From Linyphia triangularis (lineage: Eukaryota > Arthropoda > Arachnida > Araneae > Linyphiidae), in contig OZ021732.1 in assembly GCA_963978545.1 (NCBI GenBank), positions 27,558,123 to 27,622,122 of the forward strand: a stretch of DNA of 64,000 bases. Reading direction: 5' to 3'. A program made the position numbers and the translations under genes. Each line of letters opens with the position of its first letter. Position 1 is the first letter of the stretch. A model generated the notes under the pieces. The model was not told the origin of the DNA and did not search any database. It saw only the letters and a list, made by a program, of their open reading frames with translations. Positions 32,986 to 44,363 of this stretch are shown in pieces.

Positions 32986-35900
32986 CTGGAATGAGAAAGA
33001 GAGAGGATAAAAAAAAATACGTTGCAAACACTGATGGTGATTTCCTACAGATAATATATAACCGCGGTCGGGAGCCTATGGTCTGTTCCGAAGGATAACA
33101 GGTTATTAGCCCCGGACTGCCTACTAATCTAGAATTCATAACTGATACAAAAACATCTCTTCACCCGAAATGTGTAAGAAACATTGATGAAGGTCACCAT
33201 CTACAGGTAATGTACAATTAGGAGCCCCTGGTCTGTACTAAAAGAATAGCAGATTATTAGCCCCGGACTGCCGACTAATCTAGAATTCACAACTTGTACA
33301 AAAACATTTCTTCACCCGGCATGTGTAAGAAACATTGATGAAGATCACTATCTACAGGTAATATACAATTGGGAACCCCTGGTTCATATTAAAAGAATAG
33401 CAGGTTATTAGCCCCAGACTGCCTACTAATCTAGAATTCAAGACTTGTACATTGATGAAGATATTCACCATATACAGGTAATATGCAGTCGGGTTGGTTG
33501 TATTCAGATTATCTGGCGCCGTCAGCAACACGAGGGCTATAATGCGCCGGAACATTTCGTCATTTAACAAACCAACATACATTTACAAACACCCATGCCA
33601 AACACGGGACTCGAACCCGCAACCTTATATGCAGTCGGGAATCCATGGTCTGTAAACGAAGGTCTGTTAGCAGGTTATTAGACCCCCTCCCCCAAGCCCG
33701 GGCTGTGTAATAATCTAGAATTTTGTAAAAACGTCTCTCCCCGATCCTGATATAAATGGAGAGGACCCTCATACAGGATTATAAAAATGGACTCTTTTTA
33801 TTTTAAATCCTATAATTTAATAGAAAACTGTATGTGTGCGTGTGAATGAAATCGAATGGGGATATGAACTAGAGGATAGGAATTGGATTAAAGTGTAATT
33901 AATCATTAGAAAATAGATGCTTAATTAAAAGTATAGTGCTTAAAAGGAGGTGGGGTGTAAGGAAGGCTGGCACGTAGGCTTGTCCTATTTGGAGCCTCCT
34001 AACGTAGGGATGTATTTACTAAACATCATAAAATATTTCGTAGAATAAAACACTTAGTCCGTGTGACTAGGATAGAGCTTTTATTTTTAGAAGTTCGTAC
34101 CGTTGCGGCTCTCAGCGTAGAATGAGAGATTATATCGGCTTACATATTAAAAAGGACGACAGAGGGCGTTCGCAGGCGTGCCTCACATGGGGACAAACAA
34201 AAAGTGGCCTTTTGGATTGAAATGGATAAATAGAACAATAATTTCTAATCTGTGTTCAGGAACCAAGTCATAAGTTTTCAGTGGAGCTACCAAGATTTGA
34301 GTACTATCAAAATAATTATCGATGCAATAAACCGCAAAAAGTAATAAACCACGTCTGAGGCATTTTATTTGTTTTCTCTTTGCATTTCTATATCTCAAAG
34401 TATATAGAACCATATCAATTTCTCGTAAAATGAGACAAATTTGCAGTGATCTTAGTAGTCCAAATGCTCAATAGGAGTGTTATTACTTTTGGAAAACAAT
34501 CAGGGCCGATCCTATGGTGGGGGAGTGGGGGTGCTCCCTCCGGCCATTATTTTCTCAGTCGGCAATTCGTGACTTTTTTTAACTGAGTCGTCAAATTATA
34601 CAAAACATGCCAATTGCAAATCAAAAAATCTATAAAAAATTTCCGTGAACAATCACTACACTACACAAAGTTTATTGAAGTCGGTAGTTCTTGAACGATG
34701 CAGTGAATCATACTTCACCAAGCAGATACAAGAATATAGGTCGGTATAGAGCCTGAGAGTTGACTCCAAGACTGTCCTCCAAGCCCCCACCCTCGCATCA
34801 CGAATTTTTACAGAAGTTTACCCTTTCGGTCGAATCCTTCCGGAGATAAGCTTCTCGGAAAGGTGGGCATTCAACTGTCCCCATCCCCCAGTCAGTATTA
34901 TAGTACAGTTGCAAAACAAGTGTTTCAACCAAGCCTCCCACATATATGCATGCGTGTTGTGTTCTGTTTACTTATATTCGCATTTTACTTATATTCGTCA
35001 CCATTAAAGATAAAAAGGATAAGTATTAAAAATGTGGTGGTGGTTTCGATGAGAATTACAAATGAAGGTATAAATTTAGCGAACATGTAGGAAGGGGAGT
35101 TTCCTTAAAACATGTTGGAACGAGCACCAGCAAATTTATTTCAAGCTCCGCGCAAAATAAGAATTGTGGTAAGTTAACCTAAAAATTTTTTCCCTCTTAC
35201 TTTTTCGTTAAAGGATGAAGTAGGGCACCATTACTTGGCTACTAGTTTTAAATTTCAATTACCCATGTGTTAACATAGGACATAGAGTAATGAAAGTATT
35301 GCATTGCATTCGGTCAGGAAAAAAAAACATAACGATTTTTTTTTTTTTTTTTTTTTAAAGTCTGCAAAGAATGTTCATCTGTCTGTAGTCAATATAATTC
35401 CCGAATGGATTGACCTATGATGTTTAATTTTTATATACGGGTCATTTTATCAAAATTAAGCATTAAATATAAGGTAGCTCGAGAAATTTATGTTTTTATG
35501 CGCCGTTGAAAAGTTATGTTTTTCAGCGATTACTAAAAACCGGCTCTAACGGTTTTGAACAAAATCGCTGTGTTAATGTCTTTTAAGATGTTCTAAGCAT
35601 CCCCACCATTGAAATTTCTAAAGAAATGCGATAAAGGCGTAAAAAGATGGAAAATTAATGTCTTTAACAGAATTTTCTTCCCTTGAGCCTAGCCTCACAA
35701 CGACTGCTTCTCCTCGGTTTCGCTTTAAAGGATGGATAATTTAGCATTTATCGGCAAATTTTGTCATTTTGGTGGTGTTTTTTCTTTCTTTCAATGTAAT
35801 AATTATTGCCTTGAATATCTCCTATTTGGAGATTTTTTTTAAACAATAAAAACACGAAAACGAAATCGGCAAATGTGAATTGATAGCTATGTGAATTGTG

Positions 35901-37563
35901 AATTGATAGTTATGCATTAAATTTTTTTTTAAAAAGTAATTTAAAATGTTGTTTCTATTTTGTTTGTGTTAATGCTATTGTTTTTCCTAATTTTTATTTT
36001 CAAAAGCTAGGGAATGGGCAAGTAGCCAAGCGACATTTCGAAATTTTGTTTCGTATTGCAGCTTCTTCAGTCCTCATCATACACTACTTATTTTGCAAAC
36101 GAAGTAAAGTTTTAAAATTTTATTTTCAAACATTTTTAGTATTAACAATATCCATTTATTGCCTATCCTATGCACAAGTACACATCGATGCACCACCTTT
36201 GTGACGCCCATGGTGAAAATTTAAAAATTTCATTTCGTTGCAAATCCCGGCAATTTTATACATTTACAAAAACAATTATAAAAACACTCATGATTTAATA
36301 AATCACAAATTTTAATCCGACTAATTTCAAAAAGGATCTATAATTTTCTTTCCAAGTCAGAAGTCATGAAAAAGAACCGAATCTACAGCCGCTATATAAA
36401 AGTTGATGACACATTAAAGTTAAAATATATTTATAAAATCTGTTTACAGTTCAGACAAAAGTTCAATCCATTTTTATTGGAAGCCATTATTAGAAGTCCT
36501 CCTATTGTAAGTCGCTTCGTAAAAAAAAAATTCTTTAAAAGGTTCATTAAAAAACTCATTAAAATTTTAACACTCTGTTTATCAAAGGTACAATTAGAAG
36601 GCCAAGATTAGTTGCGGTGAAAATGTCAAAGCTCTACATCTATTGGAAGTCACTTTCTATAGACCCACAGATAGACTCTGTTTTATTAAAATATATTTAT
36701 AAATTAAGTAGGCAAACTTTCATTTATAGTCTGTCTGAAAACCTCACTATATGTTCCCAAATTTCAGAGTTGAATAGAAATAGGCAATATCGTACTAAAT
36801 CTCCTAATAAACAGCAAAACGTTGTAAAAAAAAAAAAAAAAAAAAAAAAAAGTTCATTGGTCTGCCAGAAAAAGTTAGGAAATTTAATGTTTTCCGTCAA
36901 GAGGCCGCGTATAATTTCATTCATTTACTTGTAAACAATAAATTGAGATTTTTGGGAGGAATCCCCGTAGGCAATCAGAACTTGACTGGTTTGAGTTTTT
37001 ATAATATTAATCTCAATTCAGTGCAATATGGGAACAAAGAAGCCCAAGCATATGAAGTGAATTTATTCCAAAATAACTCTAGCCTGCCAAGTTCTGATTG
37101 CCTACAGGGATTCCTCCCAATAATCTTAATTTAGTTCATTGTGTACAAGTAACCGAAACATATTATACATGAATGCTTGGCATGAAACATTACTTTCATA
37201 ACTTTTTCGGGCTGGCTTTTCGTGTTTTTTTGTTTTTTTTGCGACGTCTAGTTATTTTTTTGGGAGATGAAAGTGTGTTTCTAACTCAAAGTTGAAACAC
37301 GTATTTTTTGAGATTTGACAAGCATCCAAAAATTACTCTTTGATTTACGGTGTTTTTTAAACAACCAACTCAATAAATAATTATACAAAATATACTATGT
37401 AAAAATAATATAAACTAACATCCTCTAAACTGTTGAAAGTGTAAATAGTAAAATTTTCAAAAAATCTAGTTGCTTACCTCCATTACAAAAAAATCCACCT
37501 GGACACCATGCAGCCATGGCCAGAGAAACGCATGAAATAGCTATGAAAGCAAATAAAACCCTC
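32729..37563 (-). CDS. Secreted single-domain granulin (5' exon not found)
   Basis: Granulins are disulfide-stacked secreted modules with growth-factor or immune roles in animals. Two exons, 37563-37478 and 32985-32729, join in phase across a GTAAGC donor and a TTCCAG acceptor. The first encodes a signal peptide (RVLFAFIAISCVSLAMA) and the start of the domain, the second the rest. Counting the inferred initiator as residue 1, cysteines 21, 27, 31-32, 40-41, 48-49, 55-56, 62 and 71 give the granulin C-C-CC-CC-CC-CC-C-C pattern, twelve in all. A cysteine-free acidic tail brings it to about 114 residues. The upstream exon boundary leaves one G before AGG, so the initiator codon is probably split by an intron (AT|G). 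That exon was not located. Most granulin precursors have several domains; this one has one. It could be a haemolymph or gland secretory peptide. Confidence 0.85.
33050..33770. repeat. Four-copy minisatellite (unit about 150 bp) in the granulin intron
   Basis: Units share 'gggaaccc(c)tggtctgta', 'aacaggttattagccccggactgcctactaatctagaattc' and 'aacattgatgaagatcac..tctacaggtaat'. Starts lie near 33,053, 33,206, 33,357 and 33,480. The third is shortened and the fourth is split by a SINE. Confidence 0.85.
33494..33626 (-). mobile_element. SINE family A, 5'-truncated, inside the minisatellite
   Basis: Flanked by the 13-bp duplication ATATGCAGTCGGG (33481-33493 and 33627-33639). Read on the minus strand, it begins within the tRNA-like B box (GGTTCGAGTCCC) and ends in a CCAACC tail. 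The A-box half is missing. It matches the fuller copies at 52,643 and 60,039. Confidence 0.9.
34011..34187 (-). repeat. Possible solo LTR
   Basis: On the minus strand the segment runs from TGTGAGGCACGCC to AAATACA with an AATAAA in the middle. The start resembles LTRs of the BEL elements here (G+C-rich 'cgcc' words, then AT-rich). No matching flanking duplication was found, so this is tentative. Confidence 0.3.
34188..35257. other. Granulin intron, no element recognised
   Basis: Mixed sequence with a G-rich tract near 34,518-34,530. I see no coding exon or terminal repeat. Confidence 0.35.
35258..35915 (+). repeat. Dispersed repeat R, copy 5
   Basis: From 'tttcaattacccatgtgttaacatagga' through 'cccgaatggattgacctatgatg' and 'cggctctaacggttttgaacaaaatcg' to 'cgaaatcggcaaatgtgaattg'. 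It lies within the granulin intron. Confidence 0.75.
36927..37152. repeat. Foldback sequence with arms of about 70 bp
   Basis: The left arm at about 36927-37000 contains GGGAGGAATCCCCGTAGG and CAATCAGAACTTG. The right arm at about 37085-37152 is its complement with few mismatches. Transcription through it would give a long hairpin. It lies about 0.3 kb inside the granulin intron from the signal-peptide exon. Confidence 0.8.
37478..37563 (-). CDS. Granulin gene, signal-peptide exon
   Basis: An 86-nt exon between an ATTTTAG acceptor and a GTAAGC donor. It encodes a hydrophobic segment ending in A-M-A-A, then W-C-P-G-G-F-F-C. Exon phase suggests that only the last base of the start codon lies here. 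Confidence 0.8.
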
Positions 37564-37737
37564 CTAAAATAAAAAGGCAAACATTGAGTTTTTGAAGTTT
37601 TATTTGCAAATAATTTTAACAGGATCGGTAAAACTATCTTAATTCATCTAGTCAGTACAATAGTTTTTAAAATAGCATCTTTTCTTTCGATATTATACTA
37701 TAGAATATATTTTAAAAACCTTCATTGCAATTTTAAA

Positions 37738-38017
37738 TTAACCCTTGGTTAGTAGCGCAGTTGACAAATGTCTCACACAGTCAATTTCTCAAAAGATGGC
37801 AGCCCATGATCAAAGCCTTCTTACAGTTTTTTTCAAGTTATTTAAAATATATTTTTTTAATTTTTACTTTATTCTCTTCAATAATGTTGTGCTTTAATTA
37901 AAATGCCCACTTACTTTGATATTTTGTTACGAACTTAAAGGAATGCTCGACAATTTGAATTTGTTCCCCACTCGATTAACCGCAAGACAAAAGGTGGCCC
38001 GCGAAACCAAGGGTTAA
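37738..38017. mobile_element. piggyBac-type MITE, 272 bp
   Basis: TTAA at 37738-37741 and 38014-38017 flanks the inverted ends CCCTTGGTT and AACCAAGGG. TTAA targets and CCY...RGG ends are the hallmark of the piggyBac superfamily. There is no coding capacity, so it would depend on a transposase elsewhere. It lies in the probable first intron of the granulin gene. Confidence 0.7.
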
Positions 38018-38427
38018 GTATAAGTAAATACAATTCTGATACATTTAAAATAGATTCTAGTCACTTGGTATGTGACGCTATGGTCCTGATAATATAAAAT
38101 ATTCCCAAAAATGTTTTCAAAAATGTGTCACACTAGTAAGAGCGTAAGATTATCTAGTATAGCTGAGGCATAGCTCTAGATATTATTTATATATGTGTGC
38201 AAAATCCTATTCACTAACAAACTCAACTTCGATGTATTCTGTAATTATAGTATCAACTATAAGTTACTTCCAAATATATTTATTTTACTTCTTGGGAGAT
38301 CTACTATATAAATAACTATACACATTGAAGGTACATGTTTTAAATTGAGCTGGAATTCAATCCCAAGTAAAGATAATAAAAAAAATTTAAAAGTTTTCAA
38401 ACTGACTTGCGAGTTATTCATTCAAAT

Positions 38428-38429
<2 letters not shown>

Positions 38430-38460
<31 letters not shown>
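38430..38460. repeat. A run
   Basis: About 28 consecutive A residues followed by a short T run. The poly-Phe open frame here is an artefact. Confidence 0.8.
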
Positions 38461-38906
38461 TTTTTTTTGGAACATCTGTGGCAATCGGTTAAATGAAACT
38501 CAGATATTATAAATAGGAGAATATCAACTAACTTCAGCCACCGAGCAATGGTGGCGATTAAAGGGCAGTTGCCTTGCAATTTTTTCAAATGTTTAGTCTT
38601 TTTGGCGGCGTTATTGTTACAATTTTGCAGTGCACCCTTCATCACACTTTTGGTGATACTTTTTGATACTTGATCGATGACACTACCTCTAATTTTTAGT
38701 TTAAGAATGTAGAAGCAAATAACATTAAGTTCTAACACCCACAAATTTACTTGCGATTTCCGTGCACCTTTTTAAATTAAGCTAATAAAGGAATAAGTAC
38801 ATTTTCAGAGTTCAAAGCTGCAAGTTTTTTTTTTAAATTGCAATTAAATTACTTTCTTTTATTTTTCAATCTATCATACAAACAGGGAAATCAAGATTTT
38901 TTTCAA

Positions 38907-39058
<152 letters not shown>

Positions 39059-40245
39059 CCGATCAACTTTGTTCAGCGATGTACATCATTTACTGTAACA
39101 CAAATCTATTGTTGTAAGGACAAATGCAGACAGGAGCTAAAGCTACAAATATTGTAATGAGCCAGTGTATATGAAATTGTTAATATTACTGACCGTAGGA
39201 GCTTCTTTTTTTTTTCGGTTTCGCTTTTCGTTCTCTCTGTTTCACTTGTTTGTCAATTATTTCCCATCTCGTAAAAATGATCATACATCCTGAGAAAAGC
39301 TTTATGGTGTGAAAAGGATGCTTGAATTCTTATGTCTTCAGAACCAGAAATGTAACATGGTGTGATGGGAGGTACTATGATTGGAAGATCAGACAAGGAC
39401 TAAATATTGGGTTTTCGGAGTCTTGAAGAAGGTCTTCATCTCTCATTTCCTCAAGCATACAAAGGAATAGCTTAAGAGACGGCTGACCTTGCAACGCACA
39501 GGCGCGGATTTAGGGGGGGGGGGTGCGACCGCACCCCCCATGATGTATCTCGTCAAAATTATTTTTAAATGGCAGTTTCCTCCAAATTCAAAGTAAAAAA
39601 AAATTAAAAAAATTGAAATTTCTTTAATATTTGTAAGATCTATTTTTTACTTAATATCAATATCGATGGATTTAGAGGGGGTAAACAAAATTAAGCTTTT
39701 TCTGACATTTTTCATGCCTCATTAATACAGATTTTTAAGCCACCCAACCGAGCTCCTTATTTCACAACCCGTAGAAGGAATAGGCTTGAGAGGGGACGAG
39801 TAGATCGGGATTGTGATGACAAGCAATGTACTGGTCAACGAATCTTTACCCCTTGTGTGATTCTCAAATTAAAAAATTTCTCACAATACCATTAAAAAAT
39901 TTCTCAATTTCAGCACGATTTTCTCATTTGTGAGTAGGAGACGGGACCAATAACTGGCAAGTTTTTGATTGCAATTAGCATTCTGCAGGTATACTCCTTG
40001 TCTTCTTGATCAGAGGGCAATTAATCATAAAGGTTTAATATCGGGGTGCCATCGCACCCCCAAAACTTCATTCTACGTACAAAAAAATCATGCACTAAAA
40101 TAACTTTAGAAAAAAAAAAAAAAAAAAAAAAAACTTTAATTATAATTGGAAAATAAAATGCCTAATTCATAATTAAGAAAAAGCTTTGATAAAATCAGTA
40201 CAATAGCATTATTGCAATTCTACAGAGTGTTGTAAGAACTTACAG

Positions 40246-40372
40246 TTCCGATGAAGAAGCTATCGCTAAATTAGGACCAAGAAAAGTTTACCTTCGTTCT
40301 CTCCAAAAGATCAACAAAAACGACCCCTTCTTTCTTGACCTTGAATTTGAAACTAAGGACACAAAGCAATAA
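40246..40372 (+). CDS. Exon-like fragment, family unknown
   Basis: After a possible acceptor (ACTTACAG) comes a 41-codon frame ending in TAA. It has coding-like composition (contains EEAIAKLGPRKVYLRSL and FFLDLEFETK). I do not recognise it. It lies inside the hAT-type element, so it could be the remnant of its transposase or a captured host exon. No upstream exon was found. Confidence 0.25.
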
Positions 40373-40609
40373 AACTTGTGGGGCATACTGTCCCCTCCCT
40401 TGCACGTGACATTGCACCATTGTGATGTGAGTTGCAAATTACTAAAATGCCTCTACTCTGGGGTGGAAGGGACAAGCGAATGGAATGGTCATTCTTGCTT
40501 GAATTGGAGTGTGCGTGCGATGTCAAGACTGTTTGTTTCTTCAATTGGTATGGCAGTGCAAGATAATTGATAATAATATATAAGCATGATAAGATTTTTT
40601 AAAAGTTAC

Positions 40610-41025
40610 TATTTATTTTACAAAATATAATATATCATTAACAATTTGTTTTAGTTTAGACGTTTGCTTTTTTTTCTAAATATGTTTGAATATTTCATTT
40701 TTTACCGAATGATCAGAAACACTCATATTTGGCATTTTATGCAATTATCAACGTAACTCTCAATTCAATACCATCAGTATATGAATAGATTATAATAAAA
40801 TATTTAATTCTTATAAAAATAAACTGATTTTACTGGATAACCCATTGTATCTGCACCCTTTCATATGCAAAATCATAAAAGCCCTTTGATAATGTCAAAC
40901 AAAATTGCTTTCGTAAATTATAAAATGTAATTTATCCTTAACAGTATAAAGTGAGTTCTATATAGCTTTTAACTTCTTTTCAAAATATTCAGGATCATAG
41001 CCAAACACGTTTTTAAATATTGCTA
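40610..41025 (+). repeat. Internal duplication of the hAT-type element, copy A
   Basis: About 415 bp aligns with 42775-43180: 'attttacaaaat', 'ttttatgcaattatca.cgtaa', 'atatgcaaaatcataaa..ccctttga.aatgtcaaacaaaatt' and 'atcatagccaaacacgttttt'. Confidence 0.85.
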
Positions 41026-42774
41026 TGCTCCAATCTCACACCTCGCGAAAAGTCACCGGATCGAGCAATATTTGGCTCTCTGTAGTCTGTTTTCAAATTG
41101 AGTAAACACTTTTAAAAAATTTGACTAGTAATCTCGCGTCGATTGTTGAGCTACTTCCTGATAGTTTTCTGATGTTTCTCTTATTTAAGATGAAGTCCAT
41201 ATTTCCCTTGAAAGACCATCTGGTAGATGTTCTCTGCTTGATAAACAAACTAATCAAATCTAACGTTGTTCCGGTGCAATGCCTGGAAATATCCGATACA
41301 GCGACATTTATTGCTACTAGAAGAATATCAAGTAATTTAACATATAATTTCAAAACTGGTCAGCTTAGATTGCAAATTTGTAAATATTGCGCATTCGCAG
41401 CTTTTGAGTTTTTATTTGCTCTGTTAAATAAAAGCCAAAATTGTTTTGTAAGAGTTGATTATTTAAGTATAAATTACTGAAATATTAGGAACAATACCGA
41501 TGACTTACAAATAATTTAAATCATTTAATGTTAACAACTTTTTAAATTTAATTTTTTTTTTAATTCTAATTTTAAATGTGTTTTTGTGTGCGTGACTCAA
41601 ACTTGATGGCAATATGACTACTAATATATCTAATATGAGACACAATATGTAACCGATTAGAGATGACACTTGTGATGAAAAAGAAGGTCCTATGGTTACA
41701 TGAAAATTATTATTATTACAATTTCACCTGATGTAACTAATTTAGTTTGGAATTTTATTTGAATAAAACGCAGAGAGTTAAACAAACTAATTTTCAGATA
41801 ATGTTAAGTTTATTGTTTGAAAAACCTGCTGCTTTTTTATTTTTTTTTATTTTTTTATTTTAAATATGAGGATTTGTGTATTGACGGTTTAAAATGGGCT
41901 TTGAGTACATTTTCCTAATTTAAGTTCTTTTTAAATCATATTTATAAGAGAAAATATACAGTTATGTTAAACCAATCTCAAAATTTATATTAAAGTACAG
42001 GTTGGGTACAATTAAAATCCATCTTTTTAGAGAATTTTCGCAACTAAAGGAAAATATAAAACTTTAAGATGAAAAGGGCTTATATGGCTGTTCGCTTTAC
42101 ATGCTATTCCTTATAAATAAAATAATAAATCAAAATGAATTCAACCCAATGAAGTTTTAAATATATTGTTGTTCTTGAAGCGTAATTAGCAAAAATCCGA
42201 ACAGTTATTTCTTAAAGTTTTCATTTCAAAAATTTTATGATAATGTTTAAACAGCATTTCCAGATTTTCCCAGCAGTACTAATACAAAATTTCAAAAAGA
42301 TTTACTAATTTCTACAGACTTCAGATTGATCTAAATAACACCAGTTTAATTGTGGCTTGATTGCACCTTAAAAACTTTCGAAGCTGTCAGAAATAAAGCA
42401 AACGTACCGTTTGGTATTATAGTCCTCTAACCAAATTAGAATTATATTAAAGTTTTAAAAGAAATTTATACTGGATTAATACAGAAAATCTTTATAGATT
42501 TTTATACTAATATTGTTGAGGCGCATGTAACCAATAAAAAGAAAAGAAAGTTTACATAATAAATAAAAAAATCTTGGAAGAGCCATAGTAAAAACTATCT
42601 TATATTTGAAGATAATTTTTTTTTATTAAAAAAACTGTACACACACTCACCTTGTCTCTTTTTTTACTATAAAGTTCGAATATATGTTAATGTAGTTAGA
42701 GTAGTCTTAGTGCATCAATATATAGTGTTAATGTGACTAAACTTTGGTAATATAAATATATATTTTTTAATTTT

Positions 42775-43180
42775 ACTTCTTATTTTACAAAATGTAATTT
42801 TTCATTAACAATATTTGTTTAGACATTTGTTTTTTTTCCAATCTTTTTTTAAATATTTCATTTTTGTCCGAATGATCCGAAGAAGGGACTTACTGTACAC
42901 ATTGATATTCGATATTTTATGCAATTATCAGCATAATATTTGAATATATCATAATAAAATATTTCATTCTTATAAAAATAAACTGTTTTTACAGGAATAA
43001 GCATTGTATAAGCACGCTCTCATATGCAAAATCATAAATACCCTTTGACAATGTCAAACAAAATTACTTTCTTAAATTATAAAAAAGTTATTTATCCTTA
43101 ACATTTTAAAGTGAGTTCTATGTTGTAATTATACTTCTTTTCAAAATATTGAGAATCATAGCCAAACACGTTTTTACTTA
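42775..43180 (+). repeat. Internal duplication of the hAT-type element, copy B
   Basis: Same order of motifs as 40610-41025, with scattered substitutions and small indels. A copy of repeat R begins just past the shared 'aaacacgttttt' end. Confidence 0.85.
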
Positions 43181-43191
43181 CCTATCAATTA

Positions 43192-43825
43192 CTTTCAATT
43201 ACCTATATGTTTACATAGGGTAATGAAAATGTATAGCATTCAGAAAAAAAATCTATTTTTCTTTCATTTCCCCAGGTTTTGAAACATCCCGATTTCAAAA
43301 AAGTGGTCTAGATAAAATGTCTATGCGTACATGGTCAGCATAGCTCCTAAACGAATTGACGTACGATATTCAAATTTGGTGTTCGGGTTAGTGGTAGCCA
43401 TGGGACCTACGATTAAGTTTGAGCATTCACATAAGGGTGAAATCATGAATCTAATGCCTCTTAAGGTGTTTTAATCGCCCCCACCTCCGAATTTCCAGTA
43501 GAAATCTGATAAAAGCGTAAAAGGTTGAAAAATGAGTGTCTTTAACGCAAAGCTCTCTGCCCTTGTGCATCGCCCATCAACTATTGATATCTTTCTGCTT
43601 TTCGTTCAAGAAAGGACAGTGTAATGTCTATTGAATATCATCACCAATTTCGTCGGTTATGCGTTTTTTTTTTATTATTACTTTTTTTTTCTTGTCCCAC
43701 GTAAAAATTATTGCCAAAAATATCGCCAAACTCTCCATTTTCATTTAAATGAAGGAAAATTTGGAAACAGTAAATAATACCATATCAAATTTGAATGCAG
43801 TGACCAATATTATAGTGTGTAGTCT
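43192..43825 (+). repeat. Dispersed repeat R, copy 6
   Basis: Contains 'tttcaattacctatatgtttacatagggtaatgaaaatg', 'ggtcagcatagctcctaaacgaattgacgtacgat' and 'atatcaaatttgaatgcagtgacca'. It lies inside the hAT-type element. Confidence 0.75.
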
Positions 43826-44363
43826 CAAGTTTATGTAACTTATATTTTAATTTACTAATGTGATGTCAAACAGAGTTGAAAAGCATTGTTTAACTTTGGA
43901 AATTATTAAAACCTTATGAATATAGAGTTTTACGTACCTGCAATGTTGTCTAAAGTTGTTAAAAGATCTATCGCCTTTTTCTGCATCAATTGATTTATGA
44001 TGTTGAATGTATTGGTAAATTAACTTGTATAAAAAAGTTCAATTTTCAGGATTGCTGAGCTTTTTTTACACTTCACCTAATCTGCATGAGATATTTTTTT
44101 GTTCTCTTAAATATTTTTTATTAAATATTTAAAATTTAATTTTTTATTACATTTTCGAGGTAATGTGTTACATGGGGTGCAAACGAGGTTTGTCAAACCC
44201 TCTAATTTTTATGTTTCATTGAACCCTAGTAGTATCATACTAATTGATGATACCCCTCCCCCCTCTCTTCCCCAAGTTGACAAACTATCACCGCCACTGT
44301 AAACACTCACGTTCATAATCGCACCCCCCTTGATTGACCTCTAAATCCGCCCCTGGCAACGCA

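Larger units (their letters stand above)
39499..44355. mobile_element. hAT-type DNA transposon, about 4.86 kb
   Basis: An 8-bp duplication, GCAACGCA (39491-39498 and 44356-44363), flanks ends CAGGCGCGGATTTAG and, in complement, CAGGGGCGGATTTAG, followed on both sides by G/C tracts (GGGGGTGCGA). An 8-bp target site and CAGGG ends are typical of hAT elements. No intact transposase is visible. A minus-strand frame at 41093-41353 contains 'RTSTRWSF', faintly like hAT transposases, but it is short. The element contains an internal duplication and a copy of repeat R, so it has been modified since or during insertion. Confidence 0.8.

Noticed and set aside
32986..33139. N-terminal continuation of the granulin open frame
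   Set aside because: A consensus acceptor at 32,986, the in-phase signal-peptide exon upstream and minisatellite sequence show that this part is intron.
33050..33770. CRISPR array
   Set aside because: The repeats are about 150 bp, diverged and contiguous, without short unique spacers. They form a minisatellite.
36366..36934. Two Lys-rich open frames on the plus strand
   Set aside because: They are driven by AT-rich sequence and an A run near 36,826. They lie in the granulin intron and have no family motif.
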